Position numbers and translations under genes: made by a program
From: VRUE01 sp963703335
GTDB taxonomy: Bacteria; Actinomycetota; Thermoleophilia; Solirubrobacterales; 70-9
Direction of reading: 5' to 3'
Length of the DNA: 64,000 nt
Assembly: GCA_963703335.1 (NCBI GenBank)
Contig: OY969812.1
Span: 2,666,001 to 2,730,000 of the forward strand
Notes under the pieces: generated by a model
Databases searched by the model: none
Seen by the model: only the letters and a program-made list of their open reading frames with translations
What the model was told of the DNA's origin: nothing
Shown here: positions 23,710 to 32,306 of the stretch, in pieces
Position numbering within the stretch: position 1 is the first letter of the stretch
Layout of the letters: each line of letters begins with the position of its first letter

Positions 23710-25266
23710 ATGGAGAAGCTGAGCGGTAGGGCAAAGACAGTGAGGACGGCTATCGGGTTGCTGGCGGTCGCGCTTTTCGCAGCGGCGGGGCTAGCAGGCT
23801 GCGGATCCTCCTCCTCCTCATCGGATGAGGGCGAAAAGGCGAGCCTGACCGGGTCCGGATACCCCGGCGTCGACGCCGCCAACACCCGCAACCCAAAAAG
23901 CACAATCGACAGCTCCAACGTCACCAGCCTGTCGCAGGAATGGACCGCGCCGATCCGAGGGGTCAGCAACTTCGGCAGCTACGCCTCGACGCCGGTGATC
24001 GACAAGGGAGTGATCTACTCGCAGGATCTCGCCTCCAACGTGCAGGCACTCGCTCTTGACTCAGGCGAAGTACTGTGGACGGCGAGCTTCGAAGACCCCA
24101 GCTATGGCCCGAACGGAATTGTCGTCGCCAATGGCCGGGTCTACGGCGGCACCTCTACCGAGGCATTTGCCCTCGACCAAAAAACGGGCCAGGAAATCTG
24201 GTCCGTTCCGCTGACCCGCAACCAGCACGAGGGCGTCAACATGGCTCCGGGCTACAGCGAAGGCAAGGTCTTCGTCTCCACCGTTCCGGTCAACGCCACC
24301 GAGTCATACGAAGGCGGCGGCGCCGGTGTCCTCTGGGCGCTCGATGCGAAGAGCGGCAAGAAACTGTGGCATTTCGACACGGTGCCGACGAGCCTCTGGG
24401 GTGACCCTAGCGTCAACTCCGGCGGCGGCGTCTGGTACCCACCGGCGTTCGACGGCAAGGGCTCGATGTATTTCGGCGTCGGCAACCCGGCGCCGTTCCC
24501 CGGTACTGGCAAAGACCCGTTTGGGGCGAGTCGACCCGGCCCCAACCTCTACTCCGACTCCCTGGTCAAGCTCGACACCAAGACCGGCAAGCTCGACTGG
24601 TACCACCAGGTCACCCCGCACGACATCTACGACTGGGACTTCCAGGGACCGCCGATCTTGATGAACGTGGGTGGCAAAGAAGTCGTCGTCGCGGCCGGCA
24701 AGTCCGGAATCGTCCTCGCCGCCGACCCAAAGAGCGGCAAAGTGATCTGGGAAACGGCGGTCGGCAAACACAACGGGCACGACGACGACGGCCAGCTGGC
24801 GATGCAGGGCGAAACCTCGAAGATCGGCGCCCCCACCAACGTCTACCCGGGGACGCTCGGTGGCGTGATTGCGCCGATGTCGACCGACGGCAAGCTCGTC
24901 TTCGTGCCCGTCGTCAACAACCCCCTGACGATCATTTCGGGTGGCGAACTCCAGGAACCGGGTCCCGCCACAGGCGAGGTGGTTGCCCTCGATGCGGCGA
25001 CCGGCAAGCCGCAGTGGAAAGAAGAACTCGCCGGCCCGGCTTTCGGTGCCACCACTGCGGTCAACGATCTCGTCTTCACCACCACCTACGAAGGCTCCGT
25101 CGCCGCCTTCGACGCCCAGACGGGCCAGGTTGTCTGGCGCGAAAAGCTCCCGGCCGGAACCAACTCGGGAGTAATGGTCAACGGCGACACTTTGATCGCC
25201 CCAGCCGGGATCGCCGCGGCGGCGGGCCAGAAGGCGCAGATCGTCGCCTACCGGGTCGGCGGGTAA
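23710..25266 (+). CDS. PQQ-type beta-propeller lipoprotein, copy 2
   Basis: 518 residues from the ATG at 23710 (GTG at 23704 also possible). Lipobox GLAGC followed by a Ser-rich linker. Same domain layout as copies 1 and 3, with DFQGPPILMNVGGKEVVVAAG, HDDDGQLAMQGE and PGTLGGVIAPMSTDGKL. Sequence differs from copy 1 mostly in the segment after SSNV (TSLSQEWTAPIRGVSNFGSY), so the three copies may differ in substrate. The gap to copy 1 is 40 bases with a good ribosome site (GGAAAGGCAAGGGG). Confidence 0.88.
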   Translation: MEKLSGRAKTVRTAIGLLAVALFAAAGLAGCGSSSSSSDEGEKASLTGSGYPGVDAANTRNPKSTIDSSNVTSLSQEWTAPIRGVSNFGSYASTPVIDKGVIYSQDLASNVQALALDSGEVLWTASFEDPSYGPNGIVVANGRVYGGTSTEAFALDQKTGQEIWSVPLTRNQHEGVNMAPGYSEGKVFVSTVPVNATESYEGGGAGVLWALDAKSGKKLWHFDTVPTSLWGDPSVNSGGGVWYPPAFDGKGSMYFGVGNPAPFPGTGKDPFGASRPGPNLYSDSLVKLDTKTGKLDWYHQVTPHDIYDWDFQGPPILMNVGGKEVVVAAGKSGIVLAADPKSGKVIWETAVGKHNGHDDDGQLAMQGETSKIGAPTNVYPGTLGGVIAPMSTDGKLVFVPVVNNPLTIISGGELQEPGPATGEVVALDAATGKPQWKEELAGPAFGATTAVNDLVFTTTYEGSVAAFDAQTGQVVWREKLPAGTNSGVMVNGDTLIAPAGIAAAAGQKAQIVAYRVGG

Positions 25267-25284
25267 CGCGAGGACTCGCGTTCG

Positions 25285-26829
25285 ATGCTCCGGATAGGCA
25301 GAGTGCCTTGCGTCGCGCTGGCGACGGTCGTGACTCTGCTCGCCGTGTCGCTCGCCGGCTGTGGCTCCTCCTCGGACGAGGGCGGAGAGGTCGGCTCCAC
25401 CGGCACCGGCTATCCCGGCGTTGACGCCGCCAACACCCGCAACCCGAAAAGCACCATCGACAGCTCCAACGTCGACGAACTGTCTGTTGCCTGGAGGGCG
25501 GAAATCCCCGGGCTCGGCGCCTTCGGCAGGCATGCCTCGGCCCCGGTAATCGTCGACGGGGTGGTCTACACACAGGACCTCGCCTCCAACGTGCAGGCGC
25601 TCAGTCTCGAGTCGGGGGAAGTGCTTTGGACCAGGAGCTTCGAACAGGAAAGCTATGGCCCCAACGGGATCACCGTCGCCCAGGGGCTGGTCTTCGGCGC
25701 GACCCCGACCGAAGCCTTCGCGCTCGACCAGGAATCTGGCAAAGAAGTTTGGTCGACCAAACTCACCCTCAGCGAAAAACACGAAGGCATCAACATGGCG
25801 CCCGGCTACAGCGAAGGCAGGGTCCTCATCTCGACCACCCCCGTCAACGCGCAAGAGTTCTACCAAGGCGGTGAGGTAGGGGTGTTCTGGGCGCTCGATG
25901 CCAAGTCGGGCAAGAAACTGTGGCACTTCGACACGGTGCCCAGAAGCCTCTGGGGCAACGCGAAAGTCAACGGCGGCGGCGGGGCCTGGTATCCACCCGC
26001 TGTGGATGGCAAGGGCTCGATCTACTTCGGTGTCGGCAACCCGACGCCGTTCCCGGGTACCCCGAGCAGCAAAAAATACCCCTTCGGCTCGAGCCGTCCC
26101 GGTCCCAACCTCTACACCGACTCCTTGGTCAAGCTCAACCCCAAGACCGGCAAGCTCGACTGGTACCACCAGGTGACGCCGCACGACGTCTACGACTGGG
26201 ACTTCCAGGGCCCGCCGATCCTGATGAAAGCCAGCGGCAGGGAAATCGTCGTGGCTGCCGGCAAGTCGGGGATCGTGCTCGCCGCCGACCCGAAGAGCGG
26301 CAAGGTGATCTGGCAGACCTCGGTCGGCAAGCACAACGGGCACGACGATGACGGCCTGCTGGCGATGCGGGGAGAAGAGTCGAAGATCGGCGCGCCGGTG
26401 ATCGTCTACCCGGGCTCGGTCGGCGGCGTGATCGCGCCGATGTCCACGGATGGCAAGCTGATCTTCGCTCCGGTCGTCAACAAACCTCAAAAGATCGTCT
26501 CGGGCAGCGAAAAAAAGGAACCGGGCCCCTCCACCGGCGAAGTCGTCGCCATCGACGCGGCAACGGGCAAGGTCAAGTGGAAGAAAGACCTTTCCGGCCG
26601 GGCCTTCGGTGGCACCACCGCGGTCAACGATGTCGTCTTCGCCACCGACGAGCCAGGCAAGCTCTGGGCTTTCGAGGCCGAGACGGGTCAGGTCCTCTGG
26701 AAGGAGCAGCTGGGGGCCGGGACCAACACGGGCGTGATGGTCGCGGGCGACACGCTGATTGCTCCCGCCGGCCTCGCCGCGGTAGCAGGGCAGAAATCGG
26801 AGATCGCCGCCTACCGCCTCGGCGGGTAA
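25285..26829 (+). CDS. PQQ-type beta-propeller lipoprotein, copy 3
   Basis: 514 residues. Lipobox SLAGC near residue 25. Closest to copy 1 in the first blade (LSVAWRAEIPGLGAFGRHAS). A small insert PSSKKYPFGSSRPG occurs where the others have SKDPFGSSRPG or GKDPFGASRPG. Ends GQKSEIAAYRLGG like the other copies. Eighteen bases after copy 2, so the three form one operon. No PQQ synthesis genes are in view. Confidence 0.88.
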   Translation: MLRIGRVPCVALATVVTLLAVSLAGCGSSSDEGGEVGSTGTGYPGVDAANTRNPKSTIDSSNVDELSVAWRAEIPGLGAFGRHASAPVIVDGVVYTQDLASNVQALSLESGEVLWTRSFEQESYGPNGITVAQGLVFGATPTEAFALDQESGKEVWSTKLTLSEKHEGINMAPGYSEGRVLISTTPVNAQEFYQGGEVGVFWALDAKSGKKLWHFDTVPRSLWGNAKVNGGGGAWYPPAVDGKGSIYFGVGNPTPFPGTPSSKKYPFGSSRPGPNLYTDSLVKLNPKTGKLDWYHQVTPHDVYDWDFQGPPILMKASGREIVVAAGKSGIVLAADPKSGKVIWQTSVGKHNGHDDDGLLAMRGEESKIGAPVIVYPGSVGGVIAPMSTDGKLIFAPVVNKPQKIVSGSEKKEPGPSTGEVVAIDAATGKVKWKKDLSGRAFGGTTAVNDVVFATDEPGKLWAFEAETGQVLWKEQLGAGTNTGVMVAGDTLIAPAGLAAVAGQKSEIAAYRLGG

Positions 26830-26839
26830 TGGCGGGCCT

Positions 26840-27334
26840 CTAAGCCTCGACCTCGCGCAGGCGGTGGCTGTCGACGTCGTAGACGAAGCCGCGCACGGCG
26901 TCGCGGTGGGGGAGGAAGGCGGAGCGGCGCACGCGCAGGATCGACTGGCGCACGTCGGCATCGACGTCGGCGAACGACTCGATCGCGAAGGCCGGCGCGA
27001 CGCCGGTGTCCTCCTGCAGCTCGGCGCGGAAGCCATCGTCGCTGATCTTCTGCATGCCGCAATCGGTGTGGTGGATCAGCATCACCTCGCGGGTGCCGAG
27101 CAGCCGCTGCGAGATCGCCAGCGAGCGGATCACGTCGTCGGTGATCACGCCGCCGGCGTTGCGCAGCACGTGCGCCTCGCCGTCGCCGAGCCCGAGTGCG
27201 GCAAAGACGTCGAGCCGCGAGTCCATGCAGGTGACGATCGCCAGCTTGCGCCGCGGCTGCACATCGAGGTGCTTGTCGGGCAGCGAGGCGGCGAAGCTCT
27301 CGTTGTTGGCGGCCAATTCGTCGATGACGCTCAT
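26840..27334 (-). CDS. beta-class carbonic anhydrase
   Basis: 164 residues from the ATG at 27334; the longer frame to 27679 covers the promoter of the divergent regulator. Zinc ligands and catalytic dyad are present: CMDSR (Cys, Asp-Ser-Arg) near residue 36 and HHTDCGM (His, Cys) near 92. RNAGGVITDDVIRSLAIS follows the first motif as usual. Family reaction: reversible hydration of CO2 in the cytoplasm. It resembles the short Mycobacterium-type (Rv1284-like) branch. Confidence 0.92.
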   Translation of the reverse strand: MSVIDELAANNESFAASLPDKHLDVQPRRKLAIVTCMDSRLDVFAALGLGDGEAHVLRNAGGVITDDVIRSLAISQRLLGTREVMLIHHTDCGMQKISDDGFRAELQEDTGVAPAFAIESFADVDADVRQSILRVRRSAFLPHRDAVRGFVYDVDSHRLREVEA

Positions 27335-27412
27335 AGCCCGGGACCCTAAAGGACCGAGGTTTGACACTCTCCGAGACTGCGTACTAGCTTGTGTATAGGG
27401 GAGAGGGGGCGG

Positions 27413-28609
27413 ATGCGGTTGGAAGGGTTGCAGGAGATCCGGGCCGAGCTGGTCGCAAGGCTGCGGACTCGGTCCGGCGAGATCGAAGCGACCATCTTTG
27501 ACCGAGTGCGAAGCCTCGCCGAGGCTGCCGAGGACGACGACCCGGAATATCGGGCGGGTCTGAGGGCCACGGTCGCGGAGGCTTTCGACTACGCGCTGCT
27601 CGGGATCGAACACGGCGAAGACTGGGAGGGGCCGATTCCGGCCGCAGCGGCCGCTCAGGCGCGCAGGGCGGCGCGTCACGGAACTGGCCTCGACACGGTT
27701 CTGCGCCGCTACGCGGCGGGCGATCGGCTCGTCGGCGAGTTCATCATGGAAGAGGCTGGTGAGCTGTCAAGCGAGGCGATGCGGGCGGTGCTGCGCGACC
27801 AGGGCTCGCACGTGGATCGCCTTATGGCCTCGGTCTCGGTCGAGTACATGGACGAGCTAGAGCTGATGCGCCGCTCGCCCGCGCAGCGCAAGGCCGAACG
27901 GGTGCAAAGGTTGCTCGATGGCAACGGGCCCACCGACTCGGCGGCGCTCGGCTACGAGTTCGACGCCTGGCATCTCGCTCTGATCGTCACCGGTCCCCGC
28001 CCCGACGTAGCCGTCCGCACGCTGGCCGCGGGCCTCAGCCGGCGGCCGCTGGTGATCACCCGAGGCGAGGAGGTGGCGTGGGCGTGGCTGGGCGGCAGCA
28101 AGCGACTCGCGGTGGCCGAGATCGAGCGCTACCTCGGTGCCGGCGTGCTGGGTGACGTATCCGTCTCGGTCGGCGAGCCGCGCCATGGCATCGAGGGCTG
28201 GCGTCTCACCCACCACGAGGCGCGAGCGGCCCAACAGGTGACGATGCGCCGCCCGCGACGGTTGACCCGGGCGAGCGAGGTCATCCTGCTCGCCGCGGTG
28301 CTGCGCGACGAGATGCTGGGACAGTCGCTGCGGGAGACCTACCTCGCGCCACTGGATGAGCGCGCCGACACCGGCATGGTCCTGCGCGAGACCCTGCGCG
28401 CCTATTTCGACGCCGGCTTCAACGCCGCGACCGCTGCCGCGGCCCTGCAGGTCGACCGACACACCGTGCAGCGGCGCCTGCGCAAGGTCGAGAAGGCCCT
28501 GGGCCGGCTGCTCCATACCTGCCATGCCGAGATCGAGGTGGCGCTGCTGCTCGAGGAGTTGGAGCTGGGACATTCTGGCGAACCGGACGTGCCTCCGCGC
28601 ACCAAATAG
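27413..28609 (+). CDS. PucR/CdaR-type transcriptional regulator
   Basis: 398 residues from the ATG at 27413, which follows a clear ribosome site (GAGAGGGGG). The C-terminal helix-turn-helix has LRETLRAYFDAGFNAATAAAALQVDRHTVQRRLRKVE, the PucR HTH_30 domain. The N-terminal half (TVLRRYAAGDRLVGEFIMEEA) is the RsbRD-like/GGDEF-like sensory region found in actinobacterial PucR proteins. Ligand and targets unknown. Divergent from carbonic anhydrase with a 78-base gap containing possible promoter elements for both. Confidence 0.88.
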   Translation: MRLEGLQEIRAELVARLRTRSGEIEATIFDRVRSLAEAAEDDDPEYRAGLRATVAEAFDYALLGIEHGEDWEGPIPAAAAAQARRAARHGTGLDTVLRRYAAGDRLVGEFIMEEAGELSSEAMRAVLRDQGSHVDRLMASVSVEYMDELELMRRSPAQRKAERVQRLLDGNGPTDSAALGYEFDAWHLALIVTGPRPDVAVRTLAAGLSRRPLVITRGEEVAWAWLGGSKRLAVAEIERYLGAGVLGDVSVSVGEPRHGIEGWRLTHHEARAAQQVTMRRPRRLTRASEVILLAAVLRDEMLGQSLRETYLAPLDERADTGMVLRETLRAYFDAGFNAATAAAALQVDRHTVQRRLRKVEKALGRLLHTCHAEIEVALLLEELELGHSGEPDVPPRTK

Positions 28610-28650
28610 GCACAACTGGGGCGTAGTTTTCGCTGATACACATCTTGCGC

Positions 28651-29232
28651 ATGCCGCAGTCCCCTGAAGTCGTCCAGGCTGTTGCCTCTTCCGCGGAGGG
28701 AGACTTCTCCTCTGAGCATCCGCGTATGGAGGAGGCTTCCGCTCGTCGCGCAGCCAACGCGGTCTCGAGCGTGGCCTGGATCCCACAGGGCGATCTCGCC
28801 GAGCCGGACTGGCTGGCGACGGGACGCAGGCTCGGCGCGATCGGCCGGGGCAGTCAGTGGTGGATCGGCGACTGGGCCCGGCACGGGGCCGCCCGCTGGG
28901 GCGACAGGTACAGCGAGGCAGCGCGGGTCACCGGCTACGACAGGGCCACGCTGAGGAGCCTGGCCTGGATCGCGTCGAAAGTCGACGCCTCCCGGCGCAA
29001 CGAGAAACTGACCTGGGACCACCACGTCCTGGTCGCCTCGCTCGACCCCGCCGAGCAGGAGTACTGGCTGACGCGGGCGGCGGAGGAGCGCTTCTCCGTG
29101 GCTGACCTGAAACTGGAGCTGCGCACGCGCCGAGGAGGCGCGCAGGAGAGGGGTGCCGATAAAGGCGCCGACGAGGCACGGGGCGGCGGGACCGTCTGCC
29201 CCACCTGCGGCCACCACACGGCCGCGGACTAG
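28651..29232 (+). CDS. LmbU-like DNA-binding regulator
   Basis: 193 residues. The core WWIGDWARHGAARWGDRYS, TGYDRATLRSLAWIASKV and SRRNEKLTWDHHVLVASL follows the pattern of LmbU-family regulators and related actinobacterial helix-turn-helix proteins. The C-terminus ends with CPTCGHHTAAD, a half zinc knuckle. LmbU proteins activate antibiotic clusters in some actinomycetes; here the target is unknown. Start at the ATG at 28651; a TTG two codons earlier is possible. Confidence 0.7.
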   Translation: MPQSPEVVQAVASSAEGDFSSEHPRMEEASARRAANAVSSVAWIPQGDLAEPDWLATGRRLGAIGRGSQWWIGDWARHGAARWGDRYSEAARVTGYDRATLRSLAWIASKVDASRRNEKLTWDHHVLVASLDPAEQEYWLTRAAEERFSVADLKLELRTRRGGAQERGADKGADEARGGGTVCPTCGHHTAAD

Positions 29233-29259
29233 TCGCACCGCCGCCGGGCTGGCGATCGA

Positions 29260-29793
29260 TTATCGATCCCAACGACGCAGAGCCGGCTCCGGATCAACCG
29301 GCTCACCCCGAACGTGAATCTCGAAGTGGAGGTGGCAGCCGATCGTCAGCGCGTTCCCGGTCTTGCCCACTGCTCCCACGCGCTGCCCCGCATAGACGCG
29401 GTCGCCTTGTCGAACTAGCCCGGGCCGGAGCATGTGGGCGTAGAAGTAGGAGCGCTGCTCGGCTTCGCCGTGGATGAGGAGGTAGTTGCCGTACAGGACG
29501 GGGTCGAAGCCGCTGCGAAGGACCCTGCCGTTGCGGATGGCCACCAGCGGGGTCTCGCACGCCGCGACTATGTCGAAGCCCTCATGAGTGCGACCGCCGC
29601 TGCGCGGAGCGCCGAATTCGCCGATATAGCCCCGGGTCCAGTGAGGACCCTGGACGGGGAAGACGTGGTCGTAGTAGGTGAGGCCGCCGTTGCCGGAGGC
29701 GATACGAGCCGATGCGGGCGCTGCGAGGACCGCAAGAAGAAGGAGCGCGAGAAGGCAAAGACGCGATCGGTGTTGGGCGAGGAGGATCATCAT
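29260..29793 (-). CDS. exported M23 metallopeptidase
   Basis: 177 residues with a signal peptide (LCLLALLLLAVLAAPASA). The LytM/M23 domain has HEGFD (zinc His and Asp), LLIHGEAEQRSYFYAHML and the C-terminal HLHFEIH. All zinc ligands and the second active-site His are present, so it is likely an active peptidoglycan endopeptidase or activator in the cell wall. Short for the family: no LysM or coiled-coil regions. Confidence 0.9.
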   Translation of the reverse strand: MMILLAQHRSRLCLLALLLLAVLAAPASARIASGNGGLTYYDHVFPVQGPHWTRGYIGEFGAPRSGGRTHEGFDIVAACETPLVAIRNGRVLRSGFDPVLYGNYLLIHGEAEQRSYFYAHMLRPGLVRQGDRVYAGQRVGAVGKTGNALTIGCHLHFEIHVRGEPVDPEPALRRWDR

Positions 29794-29970
29794 GCGCTCA
29801 AGTATCTATCCAAGATCCTTAGCCTGTCGGTTCTTACGCTCATCGGTGTCATGGCAGCGGATGTCCCCGACCCAGCTGGGTCGCGAGGATCAAGAAGATC
29901 GGCGTACTGGTTTCCAGGCCATGCCGCTGGACACCTAGGCCAAGCCATTATGCGCTTGCGAGAGTGGTCG

Positions 29971-30083
29971 CGATGACATTTCACTAAAAACTCTCTTAGC
30001 GTTGCGCATTAGTGGTGCTCGACGGCGACGGACGTCGACGATCTCTTTGGCGTGGATCTCGATGTCGGGTGGTGTGGCCCGGA
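29971..30083 (-). pseudogene. clpP fragment, internally deleted
   Basis: Bases 29971-30022 resemble the clpP stop region at 31049-31104 (both have CTTAGCG..G.GC.TTAGTG.TG.TCGA). Bases 30025-30083 resemble 31230-31288 inside clpP and still code EIHAKEIVDVRRR on the minus strand. The 125 bases between are missing. It is in the same orientation as the intact clpP about 1.1 kb away, with the TTA-rich gene between them. Confidence 0.8.
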
Positions 30084-30112
30084 AGCAAAGTGCAGAAAAC
30101 TGTCGTCCTTGG

Positions 30113-30147
30113 AAGTGCGGCCCGGGCTCTGAAGCCCGGGCCTTCAC
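30113..30147 (-). terminator. GC-rich hairpin after the TTA-rich gene
   Basis: On the minus strand the arms AGGCCCGGGCT and AGCCCGGGCC flank a 4-base loop, about 45 bases after the gene's TGA. No clear U-tract, so it may be a factor-dependent terminator or mRNA 3' end. Confidence 0.55.
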
Positions 30148-30187
30148 TCAATCCTACGTCTCAGGTCTCGACCTAAGCCGAGCTAGC

Positions 30188-30877
30188 TCATAATCCAACT
30201 AAATGAATCGCCCAAGTTGATCCTGAAGCCTCTTTAAGGTGCATTAAAACTGCTGGATCGAGGACGCCTGGAGTTAATAACTCGCCGTGATAAATGGTTT
30301 TCTCACTGCCGTAAAAGAGCGCTTTCTCATCTAGTAATACTAACTTCGTGGCTGCGTCAACTAACGCTTCATCCACGGTAAATTTTAGCGATCCGTTTAG
30401 TTTTTGACCGCCAGATTCGCTGAGCGGACACAGCGCACCTTCGATGTTAATAGTGGTGAATTCAGTACTTGAAGATTCGAAGTAGACTGCTTCTCCTTCC
30501 ATTTTTGCTTCACCACTACCGCTTATTTTTATTTCACCGGCGGCGGCACCTGGGCTTTTGACCGTACAGGTTTTTTCAAATTCTAATACTTTACATTCAA
30601 GGAATATAATTCCATACGACTTGGACAGCACCGTGCTACTTCCGTTCAGCGATAAGGTAACGGACGCTGTGCCTTTGTTGCAGTGAGTTTTGAGACCCAG
30701 GGAGGCCACTAATTTCTCACTTAATAAGACTTCCCCTTTGAGGTCGAGTTGTGAGACAGATACTTTGTTTTTTAACAGTAACCATTTCGCCTGGGCGGCC
30801 GACGCGCTGACGGCCATTACGCCTACGGCGATGAGCAGCGCCATACCGAGTGCCTTGGCTGAGGTTCTTCCGAACAT
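30188..30877 (-). CDS. TTA-rich secreted protein, member 1
   Basis: 229 residues, ATG at 30877 after a perfect ribosome site (AAGGAGG). Signal peptide with MAVSASAAQA, predicted cleavage before KW. The mature part is Gly/Ser/Thr-rich with FEKTCTVKSPGAAAGEI, GALCPLSESGGQKLNG and the C-terminus STWAIHLVGL when TTA is read as Leu. About 15 of 31 Leu-type codons are TTA, none in the signal peptide. Paralogue of 40108, 41108, 41894, 43010 and 61105. Beta-rich by appearance, two or more Cys pairs (HC..C). Function unknown; extracellular or wall-associated. If UUA is reassigned, this protein would carry about 15 non-canonical residues. Confidence 0.85.
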   Translation of the reverse strand: MFGRTSAKALGMALLIAVGVMAVSASAAQAKWLLLKNKVSVSQLDLKGEVLLSEKLVASLGLKTHCNKGTASVTLSLNGSSTVLSKSYGIIFLECKVLEFEKTCTVKSPGAAAGEIKISGSGEAKMEGEAVYFESSSTEFTTINIEGALCPLSESGGQKLNGSLKFTVDEALVDAATKLVLLDEKALFYGSEKTIYHGELLTPGVLDPAVLMHLKEASGSTWAIHLVGL

Positions 30878-31087
30878 GCCTTTCCTCCTTGAGGTGACTT
30901 AGGGTTGCGGGCACGCGAGGCGAGATGCCCCACGTTCTCGCAACCCTCCCATTCGGGAGTCGAAGGTCAAAGCGGTCAGGAGGGTCGGTTTTCCATGCCG
31001 CATCGCAGGGGCACATTGGCCAAGTGCCGCGCCCTCGCGAGAACAGTTGTTATGACTATTTGCTAAAAAACTTCTTAGCGCTGTGCG

Positions 31088-31681
31088 TTAGTGATGTTCG
31101 ATGACGCGGTCGACGAGGCTGTAATTCTTGGCCTCCTCGGCGCTCATAAAGTAGTCGCGATCGGTGTCGTTCGTGACTTTCTCAAAGGGCTGGCCGGTGT
31201 GCTTGGCGAGGATCTCGTCGAGGCGGCGGCGGACGTCGATGATCTCCTTGGCGTGGATCTCGATGTCGGTCGCCTGGCCTTCGAAGCCGGAGGAGACCTG
31301 GTGGATGAGGATCTTCGAGTTGGGCAGCGCCATGCGCTTGCCCGGCGCGCCGCCGGCCAAGAGCAGGGCGCCCATGCTCATCGCTATGCCGACGCAGATC
31401 GTCTGCACGTCGGGCTTGATGAACTGCATCGTGTCGTAGATCGCCAAGCCGGCGTAGACGGAGCCGCCGGGGGAGTTGACGTAGAGCGAGATGTCCTTGT
31501 CGGGGTCCTCAGACTCCAGGTGCAGGAGCTGGGCCACGATCAGGTTGGCGATGTCCTCCGTAACCGCGGTGCCGAGGAAGACGATCCGCTCGTTGAGCAG
31601 GCGTGAGTAGATGTCAAACGACCGCTCGCCGCGCGAGGTCTGCTCGACCACCATGGGAACCAGAGGACTCATGGCCGGCAC
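31088..31681 (-). CDS. clpP: ATP-dependent Clp protease proteolytic subunit
   Basis: 197 residues. Catalytic Ser in IAMSMGALLL, His in NSKILIHQ, with DISLYVNSPGGSVYAGLAIYDTM forming the oxyanion region. The Ser context is AMSMG rather than the usual AASMG. Actinobacteria usually carry a clpP1P2 pair; only one copy is intact here, plus the fragment at 29971. Downstream of trigger factor as usual, but separated from it by a toxin-antitoxin-like pair. No clpX follows; the TTA-rich gene and clpP fragment occupy that place. Confidence 0.95.
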   Translation of the reverse strand: MPAMSPLVPMVVEQTSRGERSFDIYSRLLNERIVFLGTAVTEDIANLIVAQLLHLESEDPDKDISLYVNSPGGSVYAGLAIYDTMQFIKPDVQTICVGIAMSMGALLLAGGAPGKRMALPNSKILIHQVSSGFEGQATDIEIHAKEIIDVRRRLDEILAKHTGQPFEKVTNDTDRDYFMSAEEAKNYSLVDRVIEHH

Positions 31682-31741
31682 TCTATAGAAGGAGGTCGGT
31701 CGGCTTGCGGTCAGCCAACGAGGCCTGCAAGAACGATGCCG

Positions 31742-32002
31742 CTACGCGGCGCCGGCTGCAGAATTAGGGGCTGGCAGCGCATCGAGAAGCTCAGGCGGCA
31801 AACGTCGGCTGGCATCCCAAATCTCAAACCCCATTAGATGACCGTCATCGGGATCACGGTCGACGAGCCCCCACTCGTACTCCTGGCTGGTTGCATCTCC
31901 GCGCTGCAGCACGATCAAAGCGATATCTACATCGGCGTCGTAGTGCGCGTGCATGGCCTCTTCAGAGTAGCGCCATGGGTTCTCTCGATTCATAGCGGCC
32001 AC
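31742..32002 (-). CDS. DUF2283-like small protein, possible antitoxin
   Basis: 86 residues. The pattern MHAHYDADVDIALIVLQRGD...WGLVDRDPDDGHLMGFEIWDASRRLP matches the DUF2283 fold (beta-strands with a late FEIxxAS). These proteins are frequently paired with a DUF4258 partner, as here: it overlaps the upstream gene by 13 bases. Confidence 0.75.
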   Translation of the reverse strand: MAAMNRENPWRYSEEAMHAHYDADVDIALIVLQRGDATSQEYEWGLVDRDPDDGHLMGFEIWDASRRLPPELLDALPAPNSAAGAA

Positions 32003-32217
32003 ACGCTCACAATCCGCGCTGCGCCCGGGTCGCCGCCGTGCGGATGGTCATAGACCAGCACGATTTTTCGATTGGCAGACCCGAGGCCCACCACTCTCCA
32101 TTGAGCTGGGCCTCGATTGATCGCCCGATTTGCGTGTCCGTTTTCAAGCGCTCGCTCGACCTCGTCCTGCGCGAGGTCCCTTTCGCGGGCTCGAGCGGTC
32201 GCATGCACTGTCCACAC
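31990..32217 (-). CDS. DUF4258-like small protein, possible RelE-type toxin
   Basis: 75 residues. VHATARARERDLAQDEVERALENG followed by RVVGLGSANRKIVLVYDHP and IVSVWPL fits the DUF4258 family, distantly related to RelE/ParE folds. With the overlapping DUF2283 gene it resembles a toxin-antitoxin or small regulatory pair placed between trigger factor and clpP. Confidence 0.7.
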   Translation of the reverse strand: MWTVHATARARERDLAQDEVERALENGHANRAINRGPAQWRVVGLGSANRKIVLVYDHPHGGDPGAARIVSVWPL

Positions 32218-32306
32218 GAAACGCCGAAGGCCGGTACTGCGGCGGGAACCAGATTGCTGCCCTGAAGGACACCCGGCCCTAAGCCGAGCCGGCGGAGAAC
32301 TCTCCC

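Larger units (their letters stand above)
29794..30187. other. intergenic region with clpP remnant and hairpin
   Basis: 394 bases with no intact gene. It holds a degenerate copy of clpP sequence (29971-30083) and a GC-rich hairpin near 30113-30147 that could end transcription of the TTA-rich gene coming from the right. The rest (29794-29970) shows nothing I can name beyond the upstream region of the M23 gene. Confidence 0.6.

Noticed and set aside
24304..27036. 910-codon minus-strand open frame
   Set aside because: Antisense shadow of the PQQ-type lipoprotein genes; low-complexity RDH-rich translation typical of shadows in GC-rich DNA.
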